Positions 46,901 to 58,740 of a DNA stretch of 64,000 bases are shown in pieces. A program made the position numbers and the translations under genes. The stretch spans positions 24,982,875 through 25,046,874 of the forward strand of contig OZ234495.1 in the NCBI GenBank assembly GCA_965153455.1. The letters are read 5' to 3'. The DNA is from Sphagnum compactum (lineage: Eukaryota > Bryophyta > Sphagnopsida > Sphagnales). How positions within the stretch are numbered: position 1 is the stretch's first letter; every line of letters starts with the position of its first letter. The notes under the pieces were generated by a model. It searched no databases. It was not told the origin of the DNA and saw only the letters and a program-made list of their open reading frames with translations.

Positions 46901-49900
46901 AACATTGATCATGGCATGAAATCATTTGTCTTTGGATGCTAGCTCTCATCCAACATTGTTTGCTAAAACCCAACAATTGGAAGATAAGTAACCAAAGGTA
47001 TTGTTTCCCATGAATTTTCATTTGTATATCCTCGTTTCCAACCCCAGGTGTCCATGAGTTACATTTCAACCATTCACATCTTGTATAATTTGAAAGAAAA
47101 TAAGAACATGTAGGAAGTAATCATGTGTTGGTTGAAAATTGTCCACCTACTGACCAATGTTATGCATTATTGCTTGTTTGGATTATATTTTTTTGTAGTT
47201 TATAAAAAAGCTTTCAGCTAGAACACCACCGGGGCAAGCCAAAATAAAATGTTGAAAGAAATTACAAAAGAACATAATGTGGATTAACCAAATTTTGTGG
47301 AATTGATGTTAGAATCTTGGATTTTTCATTAAAAAAAAATGTTAATAAGGATAATTAAGTTAAATTTTTAATTAAAATTTTACATTTCAAAGGTTTGGAA
47401 AGAAGTATAGGAGATGTGGGTGCAAAAAAAGGACATTATTTGATTTTTTAATAGAGTTTTAACACTCCAAATGAAAGTATGTCATTCTTGAATGTCTAAG
47501 TAGTCCCGCATTCCTTTTTGGTTTATACTTGAACATGACATTCAAAATTTGTTGAATTGATTTTAATCTTCATTATAACATTTATTAATTGAAAGCTTAA
47601 AAATGCATATCCCCTTTTTCATTGTTTAGCATCTTAGAACATTCATTTTGCTTGAACCTTGCTTTAAAATTCAGGACATAAAATAAATGGGTGTCATGGT
47701 TCTTGTTGTGGTACCCCAATCATGAATGCATTCACCAAACATTTTCATTTTGATAGAACCCAATTATTTGCATTGACAAAATCCAACAATTTATGTTTTT
47801 TTTACAAGTATGTCAACTCCTAGCTTTTTCTCAAACTTGTGTACCTATGTAGCATAAGCTCAAGTTCACCAACAAAAATGCTAGATCCACCCAAAGTTCG
47901 GTCCATAAGTATAGAAAGATCAATTGTGTTATCTTTAAAAGAAATTCCCAAATTTAACTCCAAAAGGACATGGCACTTTTGAATTAGTTTAACTACAAAC
48001 ATTCACTATCTTTTTATGACCTCCATTTAGTTTTTTTGCCATGGATTTGAAAAACAATAATAATACTGATTTTTACACCATTAACACAAATTTTTTTTGA
48101 TACAATTAGACTGAACAATTGCAATGGATAATATTTTTTTTGCAATATGCAAGTCCCAATTTGTCCTCTAATCTCACACTTGCAAGCAAGAAAGGATGAA
48201 CCAAGAGCTTGAATTTTGCGAGGAAAACATTGTAAAAGAACATGCATTATAATTTTTCCATTTGTGTTAACAAATAAATTCAATTATGTGTTGAAAACAT
48301 TGTTGGATAAATCCTTTTGACCCACCTTTTGACACCATGAATGGTGGCCTCAAGACAATTTAACATTAAATTATAGAACCTGACCTTAGGATTGCACAAC
48401 TGTTGTTACAAACAAACATGTAATTCATTTAGACCTCTAGCTTTACTTTTAAATAGGAGGGGAAATTGCCATGCACATGTTACCTTCCTTATTATAACAT
48501 GCACAATACCATCATCTAATGTGGATGTTAATATTTTAACCCTTCAAGGCCTATGCCCAATCTTCAACTTTTGGCCTTTTTTTCCACCTAGACCTATTAA
48601 ATTTTGAATTACTCACAAGAAAAGTAGCTTATGCAAACTTCACCATTGAACTAGGTGCTCAACTACACTAATCACTAGCTCACAAAAATTGAAAACAATT
48701 TATTTTATGGATTTCAAGGACATAATGTTACATCAAAAGAGTTCACCAACTTTGATTTTGTTTCACAAGGGTGTATATTCCATAACCCTTTGAGCCTTGA
48801 AGGGTTAACTTGCATTTAAATCATCACATGCATTGAAATAATTAGCTAAAACTTAATTAAATATGTCATAGTTTCACAAAAAAAATGCATGCAACACAAA
48901 TGTCTAAAATAATTATAAGATTTGATATTAATTCTTTTTTTTCATATTTGTGAAATAGATGGGTTGGGGATCTTCCATATAGTAATGACCTCATTCAACT
49001 TCCCTTTCTTCAGTTTGGGTATAGACATTGTTAACCATCATTAATGCCAACCTTGATACATATCACTATTACCAATCAAAGTTTTTCAAGATGTTCAAGC
49101 TGATTGCTCTCATTTCCTTTTTACTTGGACAAATGTACAATTTGATTAGGTCTCTACAAATCCCTTCACATGCATTACTCTTGACTATACAACTTGACTA
49201 TTTTGGACCTTTTGACTTAGTGGTCAACTATGACATTCAATCAATTTGGACCAAAAATGGCCATGGTTGGTCAAGATGGACGATTATGTAATCAAGTCGG
49301 ACATTGAAAGGTCTAATCCAAAATACTACCTAGAGTGTTGATATTTTTTAAAGGAATATTGTGATTTTTTACAAAAATAAATAACATCAAATGGATTTAT
49401 ACATGTTTGGTTAGCAGCAAGATGTGACAAGCATGTGGTTTTCAAAGTTCACAACTTAACAATTGAGTTCTTGTGTGATATTGTAACCTCCACTTAACAA
49501 TTGGTAGCAAGCTAATTGACGAAAATATTTTTTGAAAAATCTACATCAAATTGATGGGCAAACATATTCTTGGTCCCATATTAATCAATTTTATTAGGAT
49601 AATGACCATTGATATATGCACATGTGGTAGAATAAATTTAAATAGTTCGCCAAAGATGTGAACAACATTGATCCATGAAGTGCACATTCATGGTAGCTAG
49701 CCAAAACAAAAGTCATACAAGTATACATACAATGGTTGGATCACTATGACAATTGCAAAATGTATGAGATTCACAATAATAATTCAACTTACCAACAAAT
49801 TTTATCTTTGATTCATGCTAAAATGATACATGACAACGAAACACAAAAAATCTAATCCAATAACACAAGCTTATGTGTCCAATTACATAATGGATGGAAA

Positions 49901-50289
49901 ATCAAATATTGTCAAAATTGTAATAAATTTAATTGTCCTATAATAGATTAATAAATAATCATGTGAATGCCTAGATATATTATTACAAATGAGAAAACCT
50001 TTGAATTCCAACTTGACACATTTCATTAAAGCCCTAACAACTATAATGTTTGATGCAACCTTGCCACACATTCCAAACCTATGAAATCATCCTCATGAAC
50101 TAGTCAAAAAGTTGATCCATGTCGCACCTATTCAACACCTACATATGGCCAATGTTCAAGTGTTTTAATATGCATCAAAGAGGGTTTAACCAATTGCTAG
50201 TACTAGAATGTAACTCATTAAACAATCATAGTACTTGTACTAAGTTGTAAACATGTGCTTTGAACAAATGACACTAACTTTCATAAAGT
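43976..50289. other. Long AT-rich intergenic stretch, no gene recognised
   Basis: More than 6 kb without a supportable gene. 44597-44660 (CCATGCCAAACTTTATTAAA and on) is the partner of the minus-strand copy at 39780-39880. Sequence 44030-44230 has related words (ACCTTCCCAAGTTTGTAATG and ACCTTCCACTTTTGTAACAT), suggesting a ~75-bp diverged duplication. Open frames up to 108 codons near 46243 are Phe/Ile/Leu-rich and show no domain. Confidence 0.5.
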
Positions 50290-50590
50290 TAGTCTTTCAA
50301 TCTTAAACCAATATAATCCAAACCTAATTTGAACCTAACCCAAATCTAGCATGAATTTAAACCAACTTAGTCAAAACCTAACCCTCACCTTCCCCAAAAC
50401 TTACCCAAACTTGGGTCAAATAAAAACCAAACCTAACCAACCTAGTTCAAACCTAAGCCAAACTTAACCCAAACTTTGCCCAAACCTAGGCCAACCTAAA
50501 CCCGACCTTAAACTTGAAACTGACCTATTTTGAACCTAATCCAAACCTAATTCAACCCCAACTTGAACTTATATTTCACCCCAACCCACA
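50290..50590. repeat. Degenerate AACCTAA/CCAAAC-rich tract
   Basis: About 300 bp of C/A-rich, G-poor + strand composed of variants of AACCTAACC, CCAAACCTAA and CCCAAACTT. It could be a heavily mutated telomere-like (CCCTAAA) array or an independent minisatellite, since the exact heptamer is rare here. Confidence 0.55.
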
Positions 50591-51474
50591 ACACATGGCA
50601 TGTCATGATTTGGAACGTGCCACACATTGATTGCTTATAAATGAAGCCATGTGGATGAATATGGACCCTTCAACAATATACATGACATCATAATATTTTG
50701 ATCGTTGATTGTTAAAAGTGGGACGTGGCTTCCTTAAATTGACTTGAACGCATGCCAAGTGGTGACATTTCAATGGTGTAAAATATACTTTTGCAAAAAA
50801 AAAGATTGGATGAACTGAATTAAAACAATGAAATGGAATTGTGCATGTATATTACAACTATAGTTAGTAAAATAACATTTACAATTGAGGACATAATTGG
50901 TAAAATTGATGAGTCTCATTGGATTGCATAGTCATGTAAGTAGGAGTGGCATATATAACTAAAAACCCAATCATGAATCTAGTTCATTTTGGCATAGTGT
51001 ACAATCTTGGCTTGAACTTGCAAGCTACGTGCTCAAAAACAAGAAAAAACATTTGAGAAATTCTAAGAGCTCATGGTGTGAAAACAAGAAAGAAAGACAA
51101 AATAAATGTACACAAAAGAGAAAAGTTGATGAAAAGAAGTTGGCAAGGAAGACAAGGGAAAAGGCAAGTACATGAAAAGATTCATTGGTAATATTTTCAA
51201 GTTGCTCAAATTGAATGAAGTTTTTCATGAAACCATTGGTTTTTTCTAATACAAATGCATGATTTTGTTTTGTTTTGGAAAGGGTTGAATTGAAGGAAAA
51301 CAATGAAGTGTAAAAAGGGGAAGAACTAATTTAGTGCAAGAAACATGGAACATACTTGATGCGTCGCATTCTTCCACTACACCTATTGTGCCCTTGTTAT
51401 TGTTGGCTTGTGCCCCACACACTATTTGGCAATATTAAGCTCTTCTCAATTCTTTTGGTTTGGAAATACTATCC
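50591..51474. other. Intergenic, no gene recognised
   Basis: AT-rich DNA with no coding, RNA or repeat signal I can support. Confidence 0.5.
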
Positions 51475-51960
51475 TCCTATTTGGTAAACACGTTCTTTTG
51501 GCTTCTTTTTCTTGGTTGGCTTGAAATGCTCATTTTTTTGGTTATATTTCTTATAAGCATGTTCCTCTTGCTCCTTCTATTTCTTCCTATTTGATAATAC
51601 ATTTTTCTTTCGTTGTTTGGCAAAGATTGCCCCTTGCTGCTATTAATTTATTTGGAACCACATTGCTTTTGCTTCATTGTGATTTCTTGTTTTGTAAATA
51701 AATTCCTCTTGTTTCTTCTTATTGTATGGCATCACATTCCTTTTTCTTCTATCTCTTACATGCCAAACACCTCCCATTTGCTTTTTTTGTTTCTTATCTG
51801 GCAAACATGTTCCTATTACTTCTTTTTTCTACTTAGCAACACAATCTTTTTGCTCTCTTGTTCTTGTGTGGCAACATGTTTCTTCTATTTTTTCCACTTT
51901 TGCTTATCAATACCCTCCTCTTTTTTTCATTATTTCTTGTTTTCCCACCTTAACACAAAG
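51475..51960. repeat. Pyrimidine-rich degenerate repeat, ~34-bp period
   Basis: Variants of GGCAAACATGTTCCT followed by TTGCTTCTTCTATTTCTTAT recur at about 51483, 51557, 51592, 51619, 51652, 51694, 51728, 51762, 51801, 51836 and 51869. Chance frames rich in Phe, Leu and Ser cross it. Confidence 0.6.
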
Positions 51961-52499
51961 CATTGTTCCACTTTGAATTTGTTTGCAGCAATTTGCTTTT
52001 GTTAAGAATAATCTTCTAAGTCTTGGAATTGTTGTTATTAGAACTTTTGTTGCATCTTGTCTTTCCCTTTGTGCTAATTGTATTGAAAAACTTGTGTGCA
52101 TTGTATTTGTGGATAAGTTCTTGAAAGGTTGTTGAAGAATGTAACATTAGGTTGTTAGGTTTTGGGTGAAATCTTTTTGTTGTGGATGGGAATGAGGATT
52201 TTTTTACACTTCAACATGAGAAAACTTGGTTGGGAGGAATGTGAAAATGCATTCAAGTAGAAAAACAATGGCATTTGGTGTAAAGGTGAAGAGACATTAA
52301 GGTTGAGGTTGTAATCTTGAATGAGATTGCAAAACTATTAGGAATTTGTTATTGCGATCCTTCATGAAAGAGGGGGAAGTTGTTAGATCTCATTAATAGA
52401 CTTTTAAAAAAAGTGGTGACTGAGTGATGTTTGGTGAAGAGGAGACATTGAAACAACTACAAAAACGAAAAAAAAACGGAAGATTGAGAGAGAGGTGGT
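51961..52499. other. Intergenic upstream of Di19
   Basis: AT-rich DNA with no feature seen. It may include distal promoter sequence of the Di19 gene. Confidence 0.4.
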
Positions 52500-52727
52500 G
52501 GCAATTGCAAGAAAAAACAATAGGGTAGGGGAGAGGAATAGGTGGGAGAAGGGGGGGGGGATAGGGGGAAATTAAATGAGAAGGAGAACAAAGTGGGAGG
52601 TAAAGTGACGAGGGAAGGGCAATTAAGGGATGGGAAGGGTGGGGGAGGGGTGGGAAAGGGATTGCTAGGAGGAGGGAAAAACAAGCAACTCAAAGGGAAA
52701 GGAAAAGCAAAGGAAGCAGGGGATGCC
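52500..52727 (+). promoter_or_regulatory. Purine-rich leader/promoter region of Di19
   Basis: About 220 bp of almost pure purine on the + strand (G/A blocks including a G9 run near 52551) lead up to GCCATGGATGG at the start codon. The composition contrasts with AT-rich flanks. An upstream ATG at 52542 is in frame with the Di19 start without a stop between them, but its Gly/Lys-rich peptide does not resemble the family, so the start at 52728 is preferred. Confidence 0.5.
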
Positions 52728-55409
52728 ATGGATGGGGAGTTGTGGACAACACGCATGCCAACATCAAAGCGGCACCACTCTCTTCACCCTTCACAATCTA
52801 CAATTATAAGTATGTGATCAAATCCTCTTTCCTACTCTTCTATGAAAACATATATGCCCTATTATTCAACAATTGTAAGACTTCCAACTCTTTGTAGGGC
52901 ACCTTCATATATCCAAGGTAATGAAAGCCTTTGTGCTACAATTATAACATTGAGTGCATTCCTCTCCATGCTAAGTGCCACCAACTTGGACATAAGTGTG
53001 TCCTAGGATGGTGTGGCCATAAAACATGCTTACAAACAAAAGAAGTTTGAAACAAAAATTTGGCTCTCACAACAAATAACGAAAAAGGGAATCCCTTCAT
53101 GCCTTGATGGCTTTCCTACATGAGTCAATATGTTCAAGTTGAATAAAATGCAGCCCTTGTCATAAACGTTTTTAGTGACCACCTTTCAATAGTCCATTAA
53201 GCCAATGAATGAAAAAGGAGAATGTGTTATTATGTTGATTTGTTCATGCATGCCAAATCCAAGGAAAACATGGTAATGTGGATTAAGGCAAGAATTTTGT
53301 TGCCAAATATGCCTTTTTGGCATTGGTTAGGTTTATATATAATGGGCATGCAAATAGTGCACCTTAATTTTTTATAATGTGTTGTTACCCAAATGCAAAA
53401 AAACCAACCATCATGTATTTGCTGACATCCCCTCATATTATTAGCATTACCATTGAACACTTCATTGTTGTGTGTAATTGGACATGTACTATATGAAAAA
53501 ATAAAAAGGGAACAATAAGTTATAACTAGAAAGTTCATTGTGACACATGCATGGAAGCTAACGTTTATGACTCCAAAATTAACAAAAAAAAAAAAACCAA
53601 AAATTCCCACATTATTCATATTGCATGTTGATGTCCTTTAGATTTAATCCTATGGCAAGTTTGTAGATCGGCCAATCAACATAGATGATGTGGATGGTGA
53701 AGAGGATGTACGACCTGATTTACCTTGCCCTTATTGCTATGAAGATTTTGATGCCACCTCTCTATGTTCTCATCTTGAAGATGAGCATTACTTTGAATCT
53801 AAGGTTGTTGTAAGTTTTTGACTCATATTACATAAGCTTTAAACTTCAAATGGATTTCATTTGTCATCCACCTAAATTGCCAAAGGACATTATTCCTTGC
53901 ACATGACTTTGTTAGCCTAACGACATCAACTCTTGCAATGTAGGTCCCTTTTTGTGTCTGTAATTGGCTTTGTTTTAAAAATCTTTTATTGATCATGGTT
54001 CAATTTAATAGCCTCCAATAATTCTTAGGAACTTCACTTGTCGAAGGAACTTTGTTTGTACATCTATGTGTATGTTGTGTTCTATTAACACCATAGAAGT
54101 ACACCATAAATTCTCCATGGGGTCATGTAATTATTGGTGTAAGGTATGCAAGTTGTTATGATGTCATTTAGACATTTCTTCCATATTCATTTTTCTTTCT
54201 ATTGGAATATATTTGATAATTGCATGTGTGGGGTGGAAAGTAGACATGCCCAGTTTGTGCAACAAAGATTCCAAAAGACATGGTTGGTCACATTACAATG
54301 CAACATGGCCAATTTTTTAAGATATCCTTTTAATCTTTTTGAAAGGGGTGGTTGGTTGTTCTTGTATGTAAAGTAAGAATATGTGGAATCAATGTGAATG
54401 CTTTCTTATCAATGTCATAGGGGATTCACAACTTTCAAGTTTTCATGAAAATATGAACTCAATATGAGGACCTAACAATTTTGTTTTTATTGCAATAACA
54501 TGTTATTGCATGTATAGTTTGGTTTTCTCACAACTTTTTCATGGTGCATTTCATCAAAAGCATTTGGAGGCTAACATAAACAAATTAATATTTTCATGAC
54601 TACATAAATTACATCCTTGACAACAAATCACTTGCAACGACGAAAAAAATTTAGAAGGGTCAAGGCACCTTCAAGTAATACACTTTCACTTCTTAGCAAA
54701 GAGCTTCAAGATGCACATTTGCAAGCCCTTCTAGGGGGCACATCTCGATTTAGCACCCTCATTGCAAATGTTGCAGATCCCATCCTATCAACTCTTGTGT
54801 ACAATCTCCCCACATTTGAATTAGAAGAAACATGTAAACTTCTTCCTACTTTTGATGAGGCACCAATCAAACTTGCTCCTTTGAATCAACATCAAAAACC
54901 TTGGTATGTGATTTGGTGTTCTCTCTTATACACCCCCTCCCCCTTCCCAAAGTATTTGAATGATTTTAGAACTTTTTTTGGGTTCTAGTTTACTTAACCA
55001 AGGAAAATATCATGGTATATTAAATACATACCAATGTACTCAACAACTTTCACATGACTATGTTGTTTTAAAGTTTTGTGGGGTTGGCCTAATTGTAATC
55101 ATTAAACATTTTGTAAATTTATATATCATCAAGGATGGTAGGCTATGAGATGAATTTTCAAAAATTGATCTTCTTGGCATCATGACAATATTGAAGCTTT
55201 TCATAATTGTATTGTGCAATGTTATTGTGTGTTAGTGCCTCTATTAGGATTTTTTATAAAAGACTTTTCTCACATGGGCTACTATATGGTGGAACAGTGT
55301 TGACCCCTCTTTAACAACAGAGGAAAGGAAAGAGAGGTTGAAAGAGGCAACTTTGCGTGCCCAATTTGTGCAACAACTTTTGCTTTCAAGTTTGGTAGGT
55401 GACCAATAA
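52728..55409 (+). CDS. Di19 (dehydration-induced 19) zinc-finger protein (5 exons)
   Basis: Di19 proteins are plant nuclear Cys2/His2-type factors responding to drought, salt, ABA and light, often phosphorylated by CDPKs. Exons: 52728-52809, 53667-53809, 54244-54321, 54632-54903, 55298-55409; phases 1, 0, 0, 2 close to 228 aa, normal for the family. The N-terminus MDGELWTTR matches the Di19 start. DGEEDVRPDLPCPYC leads to finger 1 (Cys48, Cys51, His63, His68). Finger 2 is CPVCATKIPKDMVGHITMQH (Cys77, Cys80, His91, His96). QRRKKFRR (103-110) is a likely nuclear signal. SLLSKELQDAHLQALLGG and DPILSTLVYNLP are family blocks, and the C-terminal domain has EERKERLKEATLRAQFVQQL. Introns 1, 2 and 4 are GT-AG; intron 3 is AT-AC. 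No damage is seen. Confidence 0.93.
54322..54631 (+). other. U12-type AT-AC intron (Di19 intron 3, 310 nt)
   Basis: The 5' end is AAG/ATATCCTTTT, the exact U12 donor consensus. Near the 3' end TCCTTGAC (54614-54621) matches the U12 branch-site consensus TCCTTRAC. Eleven bases after the branch A comes CAC/TTG, giving an AC acceptor at 54630-54631. Splicing here joins HGQFFK to LQRRKKFRR in phase 0, as in the protein family. Without it the frame stops after three codons (TAA), and no usable GT donor lies between finger 2 and that stop. Confidence 0.88.
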
Positions 55410-57249
55410 AATTGATCTCCTATTTATTAATTCCGTAATTGTGGACCCAATAGTTGGATTGTTGTGATAAAAGCTTGGTTTTTCTTATGGAAACCTATTA
55501 TTACTCAAATCCATTCAAATGAAAGCATAATTAGGTCATGAGTATTTATTACAATGAACTAATATTCATAGCTTTCTTTGTTTTATTAGAAACAAAAGTT
55601 TGGAATGTAACTTCTCCCCAACCATAAATCTTGGACCTAACATATCCTTTGCTAAACTGTAGATGCTTATTGGATGACATAATAGTTGGGTTGGCTATTT
55701 TGTACAACATCTAACCAAGGCAAAGTTGAAAAAACTAGATTCCATTTTAATTCAAAAGGTAAGCAACTTGATCTTAGTACCACCATATACATTTGTTTGG
55801 TCTAAAATGGTGGTAATACTAATGCCATATAGAAAAAGGATGTTAATCAAAACCCAAGATTATATATACATTCTATTCAAGTCTTCAATTTATGTTCAAA
55901 GGTTTTGAAATTTTTGAAAAGAATATTGTTGTGCACTAGGGCTTCATAAATGCAACTAATTTATATATTTTCATTAGCTTTCCATCTATCTTTTGTAATA
56001 ATTGTAATAATTTGGGTTCTTTTAGCATGCTCCTTTGTGTGTATACATGATTTGGTACATGATGGTGAAACTAATGTTCAAATGTTGTTTTCTAAATGCA
56101 CCAAGTTTCTACCTTGAGCTCTAGGGTTAGGATTTCTTACTTTGTTGTGCAAAAATAAGGGGAACAATAAGTGATAAGTTTTGAAGGTTTTGGTGGTACC
56201 AAATTAGATTGTTCAAATAGCCTATAGGTGGCTTCCTCCAAAAATTCCAATCAATTATATATATATATATAAAATGTTCCAAACATGGAGGTAGAAGGTT
56301 GTGGTTGCAAGTCATTTTTGAATGATTCCATGGGCATATCTCCATTCATGTCTTTTATCATTTGCATGGATCCATTCTAATGAGCAAGGTTTGTCAATCT
56401 TAAGCACACATACAACTTTGTGGGAGATTAATGTTCATGTGCATGTTTCCTTATGAAAAGCACGTCAAACAAACAAAGGAAACAACAAAAGGAGGAAATA
56501 GAAAACCTAGTTTAATTACATAGGAAGTTCTAAGATGTGTGGATAAATTAAACACTTGGGCAAATGTGTAGGGGACAATGGTATGACCCATGCAATCAAA
56601 TACAAGATTTATTCCAAGATCCAAGGCAAGGGGAAAATTTGATGCCAAAGTTAAATATTTTGTCATGTCTTGGTTAAAAATTTGTTAAGTGACAATTCAT
56701 GTGGGGTAAAAGTAGGGAAAAAACTAAGGCACAATATGCATCATGTGTCATAAATCAAGTCATTCAAATGTAATTCATAGGTGAAGCAACCCAAATGGTA
56801 GAAAATTAGTGCATATTATAATAAGCTTCTGCATTCTTAAAGAACATAGACCTATGATGAAAACTATTTCCAAGTAGTTAAAGGTCAAGAATCACCCTCA
56901 AAACCCTAGTCTAATACCTTTTATGTACTACTTATAAAGACATGTAATTGTTTTATCTTTGTTTTTGGCACAGATATGGGGACAAATTTTGCTTTATTCA
57001 AATGCCTTTGGTGGCCCATGGGTAGTACACTTAATGGTCCCTTGTTTGGGCCAAAATATTACATTTTGAAGGGCCTTTGACATCTATTTTTTGTTATCTA
57101 AAAAATATTTTAAACAAGATTTGACAAAGGGTAAAGCTCCATGCTTTGCTTTTGGTATAAATTATGGTTGTAAACCTTTGTATATCCTTGGGCCATTTTT
57201 TTGGCAAATGCATTAGCAAGGATCACTTGCAATCTCTTGTAACTTTGGA
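55410..57249. other. Di19 3' flank and intergenic
   Basis: The first few hundred bases should include the Di19 3' UTR. The rest is AT-rich with a short (AT)n near 56259. No gene is recognised. Confidence 0.5.
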
Positions 57250-57285
57250 GTTATGTTTTGAGAATGATCATTCTCAAAACATAAC
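57250..57285. repeat. Perfect 36-bp palindrome
   Basis: Arms of 18 bp, left GTTATGTTTTGAGAATGA, meet without spacer around TGATCA. It lies in intergenic DNA, and is unrelated in sequence to the other 36-bp palindrome at 23020. Confidence 0.95.
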
Positions 57286-58394
57286 CGTAAGTCATGTGAT
57301 TAAAGGATTGTCATATTTTGTTTCCCACCAAATATTCATGAACTTGATGTTGATAATGAGTCTATTAATTCTAACTAATTTCATAAACATAACATTGATA
57401 AAAAAAAATGTAAAATTGTCAAATTTGATAAAAATTCATGATCGATATTTCATTTTCAATGTTGATTTGAATATGTTTTTAATTTTGATTAAAAGGCTTC
57501 AATTAAAATATTACAAAAAAATTGAAGTTGAAATTTAATGGTTTTATTTTATTATATCTGATTTAGTTAATAAAATATGATTAATGTAAATTTATTATAA
57601 ATGAAAACACGAAAAACTAGTTATTAAGAATTCAATAATTTCATTCAAATTTTATAATTATAATGGGATTTCATATTGATTTATTTGTAAATTTGACTTT
57701 CCATACAAACAAAAAATTACCATAATGTTAAATTCAATGTTATTACTTGTTGGAATTATGAACATTATGAAAATTAATCAATATCAAATCCATTAACAAA
57801 TGTATGAATATAGAATGTGGTTTAATGATTTAAAATACTCAATACATGTTGTTCTTTTGATATGAAATGTTAAACATTTAAGACAAGTTGCAATCATAAT
57901 GTGTAAATCAGAAATTTTATTTATAATTTAAGATTCATCTTTCAAAACATAAATAATGTATTAACTAATATGTTGTCAAATTTAAAATTGTAGTTGTTGA
58001 ATGAAAAGGTGAAACACAAATGCATTTGAATGTGAATTATACACGCTTAAATAAGAACACGCACAAAGAAATTTTTAAGATGTCAAGACTTGATACATAG
58101 TGATAATATGTTGAAAGACATGTGATTTATGGTTAACATGCAATTGATTTAACCAAAATATTAAATCTTTGAATAATGTTATGTTTGAAACCAAGTGTAA
58201 GACTTTGAACATGTTTCAACTACATAAAAAATGGAAAAAATATGTAAGTAAAATTTTTTAATGATAAACTATTATGGTCTTTAAAGTTTTGTCTATTTCA
58301 ATTTGTACTCAATTGCCATCATCGGTTTATTGCCCACAATTTGTTCATTGTCTTTTTTGTTGCATTCATTGCTTTCCTTTTTCTTTCTTGTAAA
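57286..58394. other. Intergenic, strongly AT-rich
   Basis: The 57164-57540 open frame is Ile/Leu/Lys-rich and crosses the palindrome, so it is judged a chance frame. Nothing else is supportable. Confidence 0.5.
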
Positions 58395-58740
58395 GCCTCA
58401 ATGGCAACAAGTCATTTGTGCTAGACTCCTATCATGCATTTAATTCAATTAATAACACACATTGAGAAAAAGTGGTAACGCCTACGACATATCCATGAAA
58501 TGTAGAAAGTGCACATGATTTAATGTATTCGTAACATTTTCAACATTGCTCAAATACTTTTGCCATTGCCTCAATGGCAACAAGTCATTTGTGCTAGACT
58601 CCTATCATGCATTTAATTCAATTAGTAACACACATTGAGAAAAAGTGGTAACGCCTATGACATATCCATGAAATGTAGAAAGTGCACATGATTTAATGTA
58701 TTCGTAACATTTTCAACATTGCTCAAATACTTTTGATTAA
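58395..58740. repeat. 173-bp tandem duplication
   Basis: GCCTCAATGGCAACAAGTCA starts at 58395 and again at 58568. The two 173-bp copies differ at only two or three positions, so the duplication is recent. Confidence 0.95.

Noticed and set aside
51613-52005. A 130-codon Phe/Leu/Ser-rich frame resembling a membrane protein
   Set aside because: It results from the pyrimidine-rich ~34-bp degenerate repeat; no conserved motif or family is recognised.
52457-52756. Minus-strand Pro/Ser/Phe-rich 99-codon frame
   Set aside because: It is the complement of the purine-rich Di19 leader; composition explains it.
57164-57538. A 124-codon + strand frame
   Set aside because: It runs across the perfect palindrome and is Ile/Leu/Lys/Asn-rich as expected from AT content; no motif.
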